Source of the DNA: Cyanoderma ruficeps
Lineage: Eukaryota; Chordata; Aves; Passeriformes; Timaliidae
Assembly: GCA_008694505.1 (NCBI GenBank)
Contig: VZDJ01000998.1
Span: 124,001-188,000 of the forward strand
Direction: 5' to 3'
DNA length: 64,000 bases
A model generated the notes under the pieces. The model did no database searches and was not told where the DNA came from. It saw only the letters and a program-made list of their open reading frames with translations. Made by a program: the position numbers and the translations under genes. Shown in pieces: positions 24,063 to 37,591 of the stretch (position 1 is the stretch's first letter; each line of letters opens with the position of its first letter).

Positions 24063-24718
24063 TGTCGCGGTGGGTCCTCGACCTGACCAGCCCTGACCAC
24101 GCGACCAGTCTAGAGTTCTCACTGCGACCAGCCTCGCGACAGCTCCAGTTATGGCAGGCGGAATGAAGGATGGGACTCTCGGAGGTTTGAAGGCAACTGG
24201 GTTTACTGAGGATAAAAGGGAACCTCTCACCCCAGGACCTGTGCCTTAGAGAGACCCCGATCCAGGGATGCAGGGGGGGTTTATTCAGGGCTAGCTCAGG
24301 GGAGGGCATAAACATGAACCCATAGAAAGGAACAAGGGTGTGGTTTGATGCATAATATACAATTCCATGAACCAGTCAAGGGGAGGGAGGTGGAAAAGGC
24401 TCCGACCCCGACCAGTCATGGCTCAGCTCCTGATGAGCTTTCTGGAAAAATGGGACAGGACTGGGGACGACAGGCAGGGAGGGGGGATTACGTAACTTGG
24501 AACTGACAGTTGGAAAAGGTGGGAAAAGGGAACCAATCAGGAGCTGTAACTGGGTAGAGGCAGGGGGAAGGGGTACAACATATAACAATTTGAACTAAAA
24601 ATAACTGAGGAAGGAGGGCATCTAACATGGAGGACAAACAACAAAGTACAAAGAACCACAGGGAAGCCATTTTGGGATCATTAAACTTAACATTAAAACT
24701 CAATGAAACACCACCACA
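24063..24718 (-). mobile_element. Solo LTR, class II type, perfect 6-bp target duplication
   Basis: 656 bp from TGTCGCGG to CCACCACA, flanked on both sides by GAAAAC (24057-24062 and 24719-24724). Six-base duplications are typical of alpha/betaretrovirus-like (class II) integration. It shares blocks with the LTR at 48642-49390, including GAACCAATCAGGAGCTGTAA and AGAGAGACCCC. Orientation is taken from relatives that carry AATAAA on the minus strand. It is antisense to LRRC2. Confidence 0.93.
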
Positions 24719-25600
24719 GAAAACTACAGAATGGAGTTGTCTGTCTTAAAATGATTTGTCTAGGAATAACAGAAAAAATCATGAATGGGATCTAGCCAGG
24801 GGATTTTCTTTGTTTTCTATGTGAAATTACAGCTCTGGCTTTGGCTGCAGTGCAGTTGCAATATATAAAGTGGTGCTGATGTATTAGTAATTGCTATAAC
24901 TGAAACTATCCAACAATATATTCTCATATTCAGATAGGAAATAGTGAACTGAATTTTCATATGTTCCCAAAACCTTTGTGCTGGCATGGAACTGTAAGGT
25001 TATATCGGGATTTTTTTTGTCCCTCAAATTATCCATTATACTTTTCAAAAAGTTGTTAATAAAATATTTGTACTGTGTCCTCTCCCATTTTTGATTTTCC
25101 AAATATTTAGGACTAAAAATAACTTCTTTTGAGACATAATTTATTAAGAAGTCATAGGGGATTTTTGTCTCTTTTCCACTGCACAGTATAAAATTTCCTT
25201 TGTGCATGTCATTAATCCAATTTTCTAGAACTCAGGCGGGAAAACTATTAGTAATAGAATTTTAAGTGACTTCTCGATACCTAAAATAACTTTTTCTATT
25301 AATAAGAGTCCCAATGTGTTTTGTGAGTTTCCAAGAAGAAAATGCATATTCTCATTTTAAATTCCTATTCTGAGGAACTGCAAATGCATCTATTACCTTT
25401 GTCATTTATTCAGTATTCAGTGTCATTTGTCTAACAGCTCAGTCTTGTATGAAACAGAGGAAAATTTTGTTTGCATCCCCCCTTTGAAGAGACAGTATTA
25501 AACCCTGGTGTTGCAAGCTGACTGTTTTCATGAGGAATTTTGGACTCAGTTTTCAATGGCACCCCCTCTTCTCACACTTTCTGAGTAGATGGCACTGAGG
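24719..25600. other. LRRC2 intron, nothing recognised
   Basis: AT-rich intron between a solo LTR and a CR1 copy. The minus-strand frame 24884-25207 has no recognisable motif. Confidence 0.55.
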
Positions 25601-25609
25601 GCAGGGACT

Positions 25610-27220
25610 GGGGGAATTAAGTCACTTGCACTGTAAGAAACAATGAGGCTCATGAGGTTCACCTGAGGAACCTGAACATAGGTGTGTCTATAGGAACTGA
25701 TGAGATACATCCCAGGGGGTTGAGGAAACTATTTAATGTAGTCACTAAGCCACTTTGTGACATTTGAAAAATCATGGCACTCAGGTAAAGTCCCAGGTGA
25801 CTGAAAGATGGGAAATATTGTACTCATTTTAGAAGAAGGCAGAAAGGAGGAACGTTGGGATCTGCTGACCTCTCAGCATCATCTCTGTCCCTGGGAAAAT
25901 CATGGAAGAAATCCTCCTGAAAGCTATGCTAAAGTACACAGAGACCAGAGGGGTTGCTTGAGAAAACCAGCATGGCTTCACTAAGGGGAAGTCCTTCCTG
26001 ATCAAGTTGTTGGCCTTCTACAATTGAGTGACTTTATCCATGGACAAGAAAAGGGCGCATATCTGTCTGGATATTGGTAAGGCCTTTGACATGGCCCCCA
26101 TGAGAGAGAGTCCTTCTCTCTAAAGTGGAGAGGCATGGATGTGATATCTGCATTGTTCAGTGGATTCAGAGGAATTGTCTAGATGGTCTCATCCAGAGTG
26201 TACTGGTCAAGAATTCAGTGTCTGGATGGACATTTGTGAGATGTGGTGGGTTCAGTAGACTATATGGGTAACAGTGCTATTCAGTGTCTTCATCAATGAT
26301 TTAGGCAGTAGGTTTGAGTGTACTCTCAGCAGATTTGCAGACAGCACCTGGCTGAGTGGTGCAGTTGACCTGTTTGAAGGATAGATTAACTTGTCTGTCA
26401 TACAGAGGGGCCTGGTCAAGCGCGGGAACTGGGCTTGTGAATCTCAGGAGGTTTAACAAGACCAAGTACAAGGTGCTGTGCTTGGCTTGAGGCCCACTCT
26501 GGTATCAGCACAGGCTGAGGGATGAACAGATGGAGAGCAGCCCTGGGGAGAAGGGCTTGGTGGGTGAGAGGCTGGACGTGACCCAGCCATGGGCACTCCC
26601 AGCCCAGAAAGCCAAATGTGTCCTGGGCTGCATCCAGAGCACTGTGGGCAGCAGGGCAGGGAGGAGATTCTCCTCCTCTGCTCTGCTCTGGTGACACCCC
26701 ACCTGGAACCCTGGATCCAGCTCTGGGGTCCCAGCACAGGAAGGATGTGGACCTGTTGGTATGGTATCAGAGGAGACACACAAGGGTGATTAGAGGGTTG
26801 GAGGGCCTCTCCTATGATGGCAGGCTGAGAGAAACAGGCTTGTTCAGCCTTTAGGAAAGAAGGCTCTGGGGTGACCATATTGTGGCATTTCAGTACCTGA
26901 AGGAGGCCTATAACAAAGCTGTGTAGGAACTGAATACAAGGGCATGTAGAAACAGGACAAAGGGTAATGGCCATAAACTAAAAGAGGGTAGGTTTAATTT
27001 AGATATTATTTCTTCTGAGGGTGATGAAGCAATTAAACAGTTTGCCCACATGAGCTGTGGATGACCCAGCCCTGGAAGAGTTCAAGTCCAGATTGGATGA
27101 GGCTTTGAGGACCCTGGTCTAGTGAAAGGGGACCTTGCCCCTGGCAGTGGGGCTGGAACTAGATGAGGTTTAAGGTCCCTTCCAACCTAAACCATTCCAT
27201 AATTCAATGGTTCTATGCTT
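25610..27220 (+). mobile_element. CR1 LINE, long 3' fragment, sense
   Basis: About 1.6 kb of CR1 with degraded reverse transcriptase. Recognisable blocks are CAGCATGGCTTCACTAAGGG near 25971, the region equivalent to the Asp-Phe-x-Lys-Ala-Phe-Asp motif (GATATTGGTAAGGCCTTTGA) near 26070, and the RT C-terminal region (AGGACCAAGTACAAGGTGCTG-like) near 26460. It ends in the 3' UTR with GGAACTAGATGAGG near 27156 and TTCAATGGTTCTATG at about 27202-27216. The left limit is uncertain. Frames at 26416-26974 on either strand are shadows of this element. Confidence 0.88.
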
Positions 27221-29987
27221 GCAGATTAATGTAAAAAGTTGTCTACTGTTTTACTCCAGTTTGCACAAGTGGATCTACATTTGCATTGATTGGGAGGCTT
27301 AGATAATAAAGGCATTCTGTAACCTCATCTGTATTTTGTCTCTGACACCTTGTTAGGACCACTAATGTAGGCTTGTGAAAAAGGTGAATTTGTACTACCA
27401 TTATTAGAATGCTGCACTGCTTATAAGAAATTAGAGAATTGCCAGTTCAGGTTTTAAAAAAAGAATTAAAATTTTAAACTGAGAATAAATGCAACAACTA
27501 TGACGCTGGATCTCCCATCTAAAAAAACCCTAAATCTTAATTGGGAAGCTTTCAGGGAGACCATGGGTTTCATTCTGGCTTTTACTGCCTCTCCATGGAA
27601 AACAGAGAGATGTTAGCTGTTTAATTCCAGAATTTACATATTTTATAGAATGAAAATTCAGTGACATTAAGCATAGTTAAAAACAGTATTGTGCAGCAAT
27701 GACTTTACTATTACTACTTTTAATTCAGAAGATGTGCTTGAATACTATTTGAATGTACATGTAACATGCATGGGAGTCAAATCCTGCTCTACATTTGTGC
27801 AGTCATGGAAAGGATGTCACCTCCTCCCTCCTCTCCTAAAGCTGCCTCAATGACTGTATGACATTCTCATTAAGCCTGATGTTGACTGGGCAGCATACCA
27901 AAGACAGTGGACAACTTCTGCGCTAAGAAGACATAGATAAATCCCTAGACCCAGATTTCAGGGTTGTGAAAGTCCTACATACTGCCTTTCCTCTCTTCTT
28001 ATTTCCACTCCTCCAAATGACAGTGTCTATGGTATTTGAAGATATACTATTTTGGGATTCATCCCTCCACAGTTTTGTGCTCCTTCAGTCAAGACACAGG
28101 ACTTGAGGATATCTTTAGTTTTCGTGGATATTTTTTATAGTTGCATATTTGTGCTCTCTGACAAAGTTAGCCTAGCAGATCTCACTCCGTAATCGGGATT
28201 ACCATTCTGGCAGCTCATGTAGCCTAACTCTATCCTTATCTACATTGTTGATTGTAAAAATTTCAAACAGTTATTTAGAGGAAGGAGTCATTAGAGATGT
28301 GGTGCTGAATGGAAACCAGGCTGAAGTTAAAAAAAAAAAATTATAAAGGAAGAGCAAGTTGTTCCCAACTAATTTGGTTTCTATCTTTCAAGAAAATGAT
28401 TGAGTTTCAAGTAGTAGATCTTGTCTAGCTAGTATTCCATGATGTATTTGATACAGATAACTATGGCAAATGAATATTTGACTTTAACAGAATGGATTTT
28501 GATGCCACAATTGTAAAAATGAGCAAAAGACTTGTTAAATCAGAGACAAAAACACGTTTATTCAGAAAGAGAAGATGTTGGTCATGAAGAAGGTAATTTG
28601 TGGGTCTTCTCAAGATCAGTCTTGACTTTATCACTTAGTAATTTTCTGGAACAGGGTTACTGAAATTTTCTGACACAGTTTGTGTATTGTCACTGCAAAA
28701 CTAGTGGAAATATGGTAAGGCTGATTAGCAGATAGGCTTCTGAAAAAATACAGAGATTAAATTCACAGTTGCAGAGCTCAAGGTCATGTATTCAGTTTTT
28801 GTACAGTGTGTCAGAGATCATTAAATGCAAAAGACTGAAGAAATGAAATTTCAAATCTAACAGTCACAGGAGAACTATCCAGTAATTTTAGATGAGAACA
28901 GATGCAAAATAAGTCTATTAGGACCAGTTAAGGAGGGAAAATTTTATTTTGTCAGCAGAGACTAGAAAAAATGGCTTATTCAAGCTAGTAAAATAAATTC
29001 TAAGATGTCTGTAACCTATCAAAACATCAGAAGTAAACACCAGGGAAGGAAAAAAACCCTATTTAAAGATGAACTAGACAAAAGAATGAATGGTTAAAAA
29101 ACTTCTACAAATAAATTTAGGCTAGCAATCTGAAGAGTATTCCAAATAAAGAAAATAATAAAACTCAGTAACTTCTTATAACAGCATAATAGCAGCAAAT
29201 GTAAAAAATAAACTACTTTTCAAATGGAATGTGAGAAATAAAAAAAATGTAGTTACGTGGTCACGCAAGGATTTTATCCAGGAGATTCTGGTTAGTCTTA
29301 TATATGTCTTATTGCCCTGGGGGGTGTGTTAATGCTTGACTACTGCTCACTTGTCAGGTGGCATAACTTAATCTACTGAAGAACCTAGAGGTGAAAAAGA
29401 GCTCCTATAGAATTCCAAGAGATTGCTCCCTAAAGGCAGATCTTGGCAAGCTTCATCTCATTCATCTATGTTGTCCTCAGTTTGTTATGGAAATAAAATT
29501 CAATTGCATGACTCATGCCTCTTCCCAGTAATTTTCATAATCTTAGTCACAGCAATTACTGTAAATTGACTATAGAATCTGTAGTGTCTTTCTGTTGTGT
29601 TAGAGAGAGATTATATATCACAAGAAAAAATGTGCTGTATTTTTTACTTATCTTTTTTCTCATACCTGCAAACCACACTGGGAGCATTGACATACATGTT
29701 AGGTGCTGTGAACGTCAGACAGAGAAGCTGCGCTTGAGTTGGTCACACTACCCAGAAAGGCTGCTACATTTTTGTGATTTGTTTTTCATAAATAATTCTG
29801 CTCCACATCTCTAATCATCAGAGATGACAATCTGAACAGAGTTAGACAAGACAGTGACTAGCATGTTGGTAGGACCAGATGCCTTGCCTAGTAGTCCATT
29901 AGTAGTTCTCCAATTGCTAATGGAACTGAGAGGTAGAAATTTCTCTGGTGGTAGAAATGAAATGACTGAAAAATTAGGTACTGTATC
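27221..29987. other. LRRC2 intron, nothing recognised
   Basis: About 2.8 kb of AT-rich, apparently unique intron sequence. The + frame at 29515-29814 has no recognisable motif. Confidence 0.55.
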
Positions 29988-30441
29988 TGTTGTGGGTTAA
30001 CACTTATAGGCAGCTAAGCTTCATACAGCTTACTCAATCCCCTGCAGTCCAGTCTCACACAGCAGGATGGGGAGAGAAAGGGAAAGGCAAAAGCGAGAAA
30101 ACTCATGCATCAGGACAGTTTAAAAAGAAGATGTAAAGAAACCAGTGATGCAAAAGCACTTACCACAAATTGATACACATTCAGTCCCTAAGCAACAGGG
30201 ACCTTGGAAAACTCACTCCCATTCCACCCTTGTCTCCAGCTTTTACTGCTGAATGTGACATTATATGCTATAGCATATTCCTTTGGTCAGTTTGGATTGA
30301 GTGTCTCAGCCCTGTCTCCTCTCAGCCTCTTGTCCACTTCTAGCTGACTCACTGGGGCAGCAGAGTGGGAAACAAAATTTTTTCCTGCATTAGCAGCAAA
30401 AGTTCAGTTACTATGTTGTTTGGTCATAAATCCAAAACACA
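29988..30441 (-). mobile_element. Diverged avian ERVL-like LTR, antisense
   Basis: Starts TGTTGTGGGTTAACAC and continues through a CACACAGCAGGATGGGGAGA block and a later CCTTTGGTCAGTTTGGATTG block. This is the order seen in a very common avian LTR family whose other end is CCAGGACA. The right end (near AAAACACA) is diverged and no target duplication is visible. Confidence 0.7.
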
Positions 30442-31545
30442 CCACCATATGATTTGCTATGAGAAACACTACATTCCAGATAGAATCAGTACAATATTCC
30501 AGTGCTGAAAGAACAGGAAAAACATTCCAGAGCTATTGAATAAATGGCTCTTTTTTCATTCCAATAGGATTTACTCTCCTTTAACATGGGATTACTTGAT
30601 TGAGGAAGTAAACTGTGATTTTTCTGAATATCTAATTTTAAGACATTTCTGTTCCAGTGATTATTTTGTTGCATTGAAGTGGTAAATTCATGGTTATGAC
30701 TTAGCATGTTTTATAATATCTTCATCTACACTGCGATACTAAATCTGGTGAGGCCTCCTGATCAGTAGGAAGGATCACTTCTATTATTTTTAGGTACTTA
30801 AAAATATGGAAATAAGGTAGTTCACATATTGATACAATTAAATTAGTTTTATTACCCCAACAACCTTTGTCAGATAGTAGTGTAACTGGCAAAGCAATGC
30901 CTGTTATAGTCTTACAGAAATATTTTCTTCTATTTTAACTAAACCAGCAGCTTACAGTAGAGGAAACATCATCCTAAAGGGAGAGCTGAATTTTGAAACA
31001 TACTTCAGTTTCTGGCAGAGCTAAAACTGGAAGGAAGCTGGGTGGAAGATCCTATGTTTTTCTTGGCTGCAACCTGTAGAGATTAATATAACAGAGTTCC
31101 CACAATATATGCCTTGTCTGCCACACGTGAGATCATTTGGGTGGCCCAAATTTGGTGGTCTTCCATTTGAAGACAATATTGTGTCCAAGGGAAACTGTGG
31201 GGTTTATGTAAAATGGAATGTGATCTGGTGGCTGCTAGTGTTGGCCATCAAACTGCATGTCTCTGGCACTGACAACAGCAATTTCTCAGAAAAAAAATGT
31301 ACTTGCTATTCCCTATGCTTCTTCTCGGTCCTTTTCTGTGGAAGCACCAAATAGCTTCTGGTGAGGGTTTCCACAGATTGCAAAAAGTGAGCTACTCTAA
31401 GCTCACCTTTGCTTTGGAAGAAGTTTAACTAAGTGAATGTCTTAAGAATGTAAGACTGACTTGAGGACACTTCATACTCTGCAATGTCAACCAAATCTAA
31501 TGAAACTGCAGCTTCTTTAAAAAAAATTATAAATAGAAGACTGAT
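30442..31545. other. LRRC2 intron, nothing recognised
   Basis: About 1.1 kb of AT-rich intron between two LTR remnants. No gene is recognised; 31109-31354 is an open frame without motif support. Confidence 0.5.
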
Positions 31546-32015
31546 TGTCGTGATTTAGGAACAGTACCCCCCAATTCAATGCCCCCCCTGAGACTCTTCA
31601 AACAATGCATCACTCTATCTTGCTCCCTGATTCTCCTCTTCTCCTCCCCCTGCAGCACTCTGGAGAGGAGAATGGGAGGAACAAAAAGCAAAGATTACAC
31701 ACTGAGAGAAGAAAAATTTACCAGAAACAGAAATAAGTTAATAAAATGTACAGTAACCACCACAATATTAATGATAGAAGTTACAAGAAAAGAGGTGTTT
31801 CACACAGAAAAAAACCCTGATAATAGAAAATGAATAGATTAGATGGCTCCCTTTGCCATTTTTACTTGACTGAACCAGAACCCCTTCTTCCTTGGGAGAA
31901 AGTCTCTTTCTCCCACTTCTGACAATGATGTGATCTGATATAGAAAAACCACTGGGTCTTGGCCATGTCCTTTATCAGCTACTGGAAAAATTAGCCCTCT
32001 CCTGGCCAGACCTGG
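31546..32015 (-). mobile_element. Diverged ERVL-like LTR, antisense
   Basis: Starts TGTCGTGATTTAGGAACAG. The block CAGCACTCTGGAGAGGAGAA (about 31653) parallels CAGTGTGGAGAGGAAAA in the LTR nested at 21572-21915, and both then run into AAAGATTA or AAAGATCA text. The end near 32000 parallels TTAGCTCTGTTCTGG in that copy. The boundaries of the right end are approximate and no target duplication is seen. Confidence 0.65.
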
Positions 32016-32274
32016 GACTCTGATTAATATAAGATTTTGGTTGCTGTATGTCTTGCCTTGCTTAGAAATATCTAGTCTACTTTGAGATCCTGTTGATGAT
32101 GATACTGTTCTGTCCCAATTTCCAACTGCTGAATTGCAGTTGTGGTTCTTACTTCTGCATTTTCTTCTGAATGCTGTATTCTGTCACTGGGTAGAAGGGA
32201 ATACTACAGGAAAAAAAATGAGCAGAGGGGAATATTTTAGATGATAACAAACTGATGAATACATACAGTTGATA

Positions 32275-33048
32275 TCCTTACAGGAAGGGTTGCCATCCAA
32301 GGCCACCTTGACAAGCTTGAGAGGTGGGTTCATGTGAACTTCATGAAAGTCAGCTAGAGAAAGTACAAGATCCTGCACACATGCTGGGACAACTTCTAAT
32401 ATCAGCGCAGACTGGGGGTGAATGGACTGAGAACAGCCGTACAGAGAAGGACTTGAGGATACTGGTGAATGAGAATTGGATATGAACTGGCCATGTGCCT
32501 TTGCAGCCCAGAAAGTCAACTGTATCTTGAGTTGCAGCAAAATAAGTGTGACCAGTTGAGGGGAGGGTGTCACTGTGAGACTCCACGTGGAATACTTCAT
32601 CCAGTCCTGGGGCTTCCACTACAAAAAGGCCATGAGCCTGCTGGAATGGATTCAGTAAATGACTGTGAAGATTTTCAGAGGTCTGGAACACTTCTATGAA
32701 GAAAAGCTGAGCCAGCTGGGAGTGTTTAGACTGGAGAAGAGAAGGTTCTCTTGGCACCATATTGCCACCTTTCAACATATAAAGTGGATTTATGAGGAAG
32801 TTGGGGGAGAGTATTAACCAAGGCCTGTACTAACAGGACACGGGACAGTGGCTTTAAATAGAGTAGGTGTAGATTGAATGTAAGACTTTTTTTTATGATG
32901 AAGGTGATGTGAAGTATGCCTGGAGAAATTGTGCATGACTCATCATGGGAAGCATTCAGTCAGGTTGGACAGGGCTTTGTACTAGATGATTTTTGACGGT
33001 TCCTTCCAAATGAAACCATTTGTGATTCTCCAATTCTGTGATCATTCA
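32275..33048 (+). mobile_element. CR1 LINE 3' fragment, sense
   Basis: Contains degraded CR1 RT C-terminal text (GGCCACCTTGACAAGCTTGA near 32301 and GAACAGCCGTACAGAGAAGG near 32431) and the CR1 3' UTR, ending with GATTCTCCAATTCTGTGAT at about 33022-33041. Frames on the minus strand at 32184-32778 are shadows. Confidence 0.88.
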
Positions 33049-33812
33049 TGTAATACAACAACCAGGCTTTCCATAAAACATTCTCATCCTGTTATGTATT
33101 TAATGATTCCTTTGCTAGCACATCAGCTATTTGATATATTCACATTTCTTCCAGTTAGATTATATCACAGAATACCTTGCATTTTCTTTTCAGGATATTG
33201 CATTTTAATTATGTTTCTAACCCTCCTTTTGCTGACAATTATGCAATGTTATAATTTGAAGAAACAAAAATCTTTGTTACTAAATGTAGCACAGAATATC
33301 ATAATGGCCTTTAAATTAAGCCGGTAGATATAACAAATCACAGTAAAGAAAATAATGAAACACATGCACATATCCATTATATAATCAAAAGGGTGCAGCG
33401 GAGAATACTAAAGACAGAATTCTTGATGTAATAACTTACTAGGAGTGACTGTTCCCAATGAAGAGGTTGTATAAAAGTTGCTAAGATGTGTTCCAGTTGG
33501 CAGGCCAATTTTCTACAGTGGCCAAGCGAAAAGCCAACTTATCTAGTTTCAGCTGAGGTCAAAAGGGATCTCCTCATTGAAAGAAACAAGATATTTGAAA
33601 GTCTTTGCTGTCTCCATTCAAACTCTCACCAAAAACATTGCTGATTAACGGGCATTACTGGCCCTCAAAATGTTAGTGATCATTGCTGAAAATACTTACT
33701 AATCTTACCATCACAATAGGGAGCTTTTTCTTTGCTTAACTGAGTATACTTTTTTTTTGCTTTCTCTCTATTTTTTTTAAGCACACTGATTTGAATTATC
33801 TTACCCTCACAG
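33049..33812. other. LRRC2 intron, nothing recognised
   Basis: AT-rich intron leading to the acceptor of the next LRRC2 exon. A long pyrimidine run (about 33750-33779) precedes the acceptor. Confidence 0.6.
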
Positions 33813-33949
33813 GCTGCTTAAAAAACCTCAAAGTGCTCAATGTGAGTTTCAATAATTTGAAGTCAGTTCCTCCAGAACTGGGTGATTGTGAAAATCTAGA
33901 AAAACTGGATTTGGCTGGAAATATGGAAATAACAGAGCTCCCATTTGAA
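33813..33949 (+). CDS. LRRC2: LRRC2 coding exon, middle leucine-rich repeats
   Basis: The exon is 137 bp. The CTCACAG acceptor ends at 33812 and the donor GTAAGA begins at 33950. It completes the split Gly codon, then encodes [10 protein letters not shown] and [12 protein letters not shown], ending L-P-F-E in phase 0. The repeats and the G-D-C-E-N-L block are diagnostic of LRRC2. It sits 13 bases before the donor-side frame is closed by the intron; the minus-strand frame across it is a shadow. Confidence 0.95.
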
Positions 33950-36189
33950 GTAAGATAACAATCTATATTTGTTTTCATCTTTTTTATTTGACTTAAAAGG
34001 TATTTTATCACAGTGTTCAAATCTTTCCTTAACAGATTAAATCACATCCTTGCAGTTTTTAATGTTTTTGGAGTAATATCATTGAAAATGTCTTAGAAGC
34101 ACTTACATAGTCCAAGATACCTTGTTTTAGTTTTCAAGTGACTAATTTTTACTTGTACATATTCTGATATATGAAGGAGGACAGGATCCTAAAGGAGATT
34201 TGGCTGTGGTAATAAGCAGAAGGCTGCAAAATGATGTTTTCTGTAAAAACAAAATGCATCTTGATAGTCAAATTCACATACACGCTTTGTTCACAGTGTC
34301 TGTTTTCCTTTAAAAACTGTATGGAGAGTTCTATAAACAGAATTGCATTTTGCTAAAAGCACAAATATCTCTCTGAAAAGGATATTACATGTGAGGAATG
34401 GCATGAATGTATAATAGACTCAGAAAAAAACTCCCAGGCATGCACCAACATTGTTTTTTTTCTGTTGGCTGCGTAACTGTTCTCTGCCACAGCTGCTTTG
34501 AGACTTACCATGAGGGAGAAATAAAATCATTGGTTGGTACCTAACCACACTTTTAGATGTCATTTGTATTTCTCAGGTTCTTAATATCCTGATATCTGGG
34601 GGCTGAGTAGAGGGATCTTTAGGGAAAAATGTCAGGCTCTTCTTTACTGATTCCTACTTTTTCTCTAAACATCTGTTACTGGTGATTCACAGGCAATGTT
34701 GGAGCGGATTAAAGTTATGTAAGATCTGATTTAGCTCTGCTTATATGCTCTTTTGAGGAAAGTAATAGCAATTAATTTTCTTTGCTGACTTTTAATAGTA
34801 AAATATTTAGTATCAAAAGAATTTTTAAACAGTTTAAAAAACTGTCTGAATTAAACAAAAATAAAGAGTGAACCTTCCTACTATAACCAGACATGAGAAA
34901 GAGATGCTAGCAACAGAATAAGCATGGTAGGTCTCTCTCTCCTGCCTCTTCTCCTTTGTATAACAAAACCAGGGAATGAAACAGATAGAATTTAACTTGA
35001 AAAAGGAATCATAATTGAATCAGAAAATCATATGTCCTGAATAGGCAAAGGAATTAAATAAAATTATCTTAGAATAGTGAGTATATTCAAACCTGTGGAT
35101 CATAAATTTACCCCAGCCATTGCTATTTTAAAATCACTGAGTATTTTTCCAGTTGCTTAAAGAGATCTTGTAGTGCAAAGATTTACCCATGTTTATGTGT
35201 GATGGGTAGCCTTTGCATGTAAACCTACCTGTCCATGTAAATCTTTCCAGGGCTGAACCTGAGTATTTCTTTTGGAGATCTCAAAAATATTGTTTCCTTA
35301 CAAAACTCTCCTATTCAATGAGATTGAAATCCATAAAACTGAGACTAGGTTATGGCATAATGGTTCACTTAAACCCTGTGGAAACAAATGGAGTAGTGCA
35401 AATAACTATGTAACAGTAAAAACTGCAAGCAACATAATCTTAGTATGTACAAAAGGTCAAGAAGAAAAATATTGGCATTATCTATTGTGTTTCTGTGGAC
35501 GCTGAAACTCAATTTCTATTTGTAGTGATCTGGGAGGTAGGCTACACAAGCTCTTCTGATTTAGTTTGTAAACTCAGTTTCTCAGAATCAACATTTCAAG
35601 GGCCACTTTGGAAGCTGAACATACAATTAAAGGAACACTTTTGTTGAATGATGTGAAATGCTGCAAAGTGTTTGACCTTTGGCATACACACTATGGCTCG
35701 TCTTATTCAGAAAAATTGCATCAGTGTCCTTGCTAGCATAACAGGTGTCTAGTGTTGACTCTCAGACAAACACTTGTAGTGATTAACAGATAATTATTTA
35801 ATGAATTAAAATACTGAATTTGTCTAAACAGTCTAAAAAGGGAAAACAGAAAGACAGTGTTGGGCTAGCTTTGGATAATAGCCAAATGCTTACCTGTCTG
35901 ATCACTTCATCACCCTCTTCAGCACCATGTTGGCAGAAAACAGTTTGAGAAATCTCACGGTTCAAGATAAAAGGGAGATTGTTTCTCATTTACTTTTGCA
36001 GGCAAAACAGACTGTATTTTGGGAAGATGGATTTAATATTTGTCAATATATATTTCCGTAGTAAGAAACAAAGGCATTAAAAAAAAATCTTTCCTCCCCT
36101 CTCTCCCAAGGTCAACTTCATTTCAGATTCCTCTTCCATTCCTGAGTAGTGCAGGGTGGTAAGGGAAGTTACAGCCAGTAAACTGCAGT
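33950..36189. other. LRRC2 intron, nothing recognised
   Basis: About 2.2 kb of AT-rich intron without a recognised gene or repeat. Confidence 0.55.
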
Positions 36190-36600
36190 TTATAGCTGCT
36201 TCTTTTTCATCCTCACACTTTTGTTCTCCCCTTTTGTGGGATCTCCATGGGCTGAGCTTTTTTTAGGGATATCCATCTGCAGCACCATGAGTCTTCCATG
36301 AGCTGTAGGGTGGAGATCTACTCCACCATGCAGCACCTCAGCTTTCTCGTGCTTTGACTTGATAGTCTCTCTGTTCTTTCTCACTCTTTTTATTTTCCCC
36401 ACTTCTCTGGTGGACTTTTTCCTCTTTCTTAAATCTGTTTTTAGGATGATACCACACACTTTGCTGAGGAGCTTAGCTGTCTCCTGTGCTTGGTCCATTG
36501 GAGCCATCTGGAATTGTTGTTATCCAATTGTGGCAGTCTCCAGTGTCTCCCTGCAGAGTGTTTTCCCTTGAACTCCCCACACTGCCAGCACCTTGTCATG
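36190..36600 (-). mobile_element. Avian ERVL-type LTR fragment, antisense
   Basis: Blocks in order are GGGATCTCCATGGGCTGAG, then CATGAGTCTTCCATGAGCTG, then CTTTCTTAAATCTG, then GTCCATTGGAGCCATCTGG. Read in reverse complement, this is the same kind of sequence as the fragment at 41587-41940, a widespread avian LTR. The ends are decayed. Confidence 0.6.
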
Positions 36601-36958
36601 GACAAGCCATACAAATATTTATGATCACAAGTTAGATTCCATCATTTATTGTCTAATACAATTGTTGGTAACATCCATTAATCTAGCAAAATGCTCGTAA
36701 GGGTTGGTCATGTCTCTCATGTGGAGCCAGTACTGAGAATTGGAGATTATAAGCAAGCAAATATGTGCAAGCTCTGTTTTGACAGGACAATGGCTTCCCT
36801 TTACAACATTAGGAAGAAAGAGGAAACTTGGCAACTAATAGAAAAAATAACATAGAATGTTGACAAACGTGTTTCCTGTCTGTCCTCTGTTAGGAAGTTA
36901 AATTTTTATTTGACATTCAAATCCTTAAAAGTTTCTTCTGGTAAGACTAAAGAGAGAC
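36601..36958. other. Intron between two LTRs, nothing recognised
   Basis: About 360 bp of intron sequence separates the ERVL-type fragment from the next solo LTR. No feature is recognised. Confidence 0.5.
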
Positions 36959-36964
36959 CAGCAT

Positions 36965-37591
36965 TGTCGTGGTGGTCAGGCGTCTGCTTCACCCCGGCCA
37001 GCCCTGGCACCATGGCAAGCTGGGTATGATTCAGTGTCCGGAGACACCTGCACAATCCTGTGAGTCTTGGTTGGCGAGGAAGCGGAGCGAGACTATGGCA
37101 GGAAATAAAGAGGGGACTCTGGAGAGGGTGCAACCGTCTGAGTTTATTGGAACCCCGACTGGAGAGAACTCACCTCAGAGTACTTGCCTCTAGAGAGACC
37201 AGGAGCACCTGTGTACAAAACCTTTTATGTGGGGGTGGAACAGAGGGATGGGTTCAGCCATTAACCAGTAGGGAGTAACATGGGAGCGGCTCTGAACATA
37301 AGGGACATATACAGTAACAAATCACAGGGAAGTGGGAGGGGGGAACTGGGATGCTGTCCAATCACTGGAGGCTCTCCCTGGAACTCTCCAGATGCAGGAA
37401 CAGGCCCCAGAGTGACAGACAGGGCGTGGGGTGCAGGGGCTGCATAACAATGATTGATGGGTAACTGTGACTGGGGCAGACCAAGGGGAAACAAACTGGA
37501 GGGGTACCTGGAATGAACCATTACATAAACAGCATAAGAACAATCCAAAAGATACATAAGAAACACAGACAACCAAATGCATACTGCCACA
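36965..37591 (-). mobile_element. Solo LTR, class II type, perfect 6-bp target duplication
   Basis: 627 bp from TGTCGTGG to TGCCACA, flanked by CAGCAT on both sides (36959-36964 and 37592-37597). TTTATT at 37143-37148 gives AATAAA on the minus strand. It has the same plan as the LTRs at 24063 and 48642 (GGCAGGAAATAAAGAGGGGA block near 37098, then GAGAGACC near 37193, then CCAATCACTGG near 37358) but is a distinct, shorter subfamily member. It is antisense to LRRC2. Confidence 0.93.

Noticed and set aside
26416..26974. Minus-strand frames up to 173 codons
   Set aside because: They are antisense to a sense-oriented CR1 copy and contain no independent motif.
33796..34020. Minus-strand open frame across an LRRC2 exon
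   Set aside because: It is a shadow of the + strand coding exon; likewise 17604-17825 and 56824-57054.
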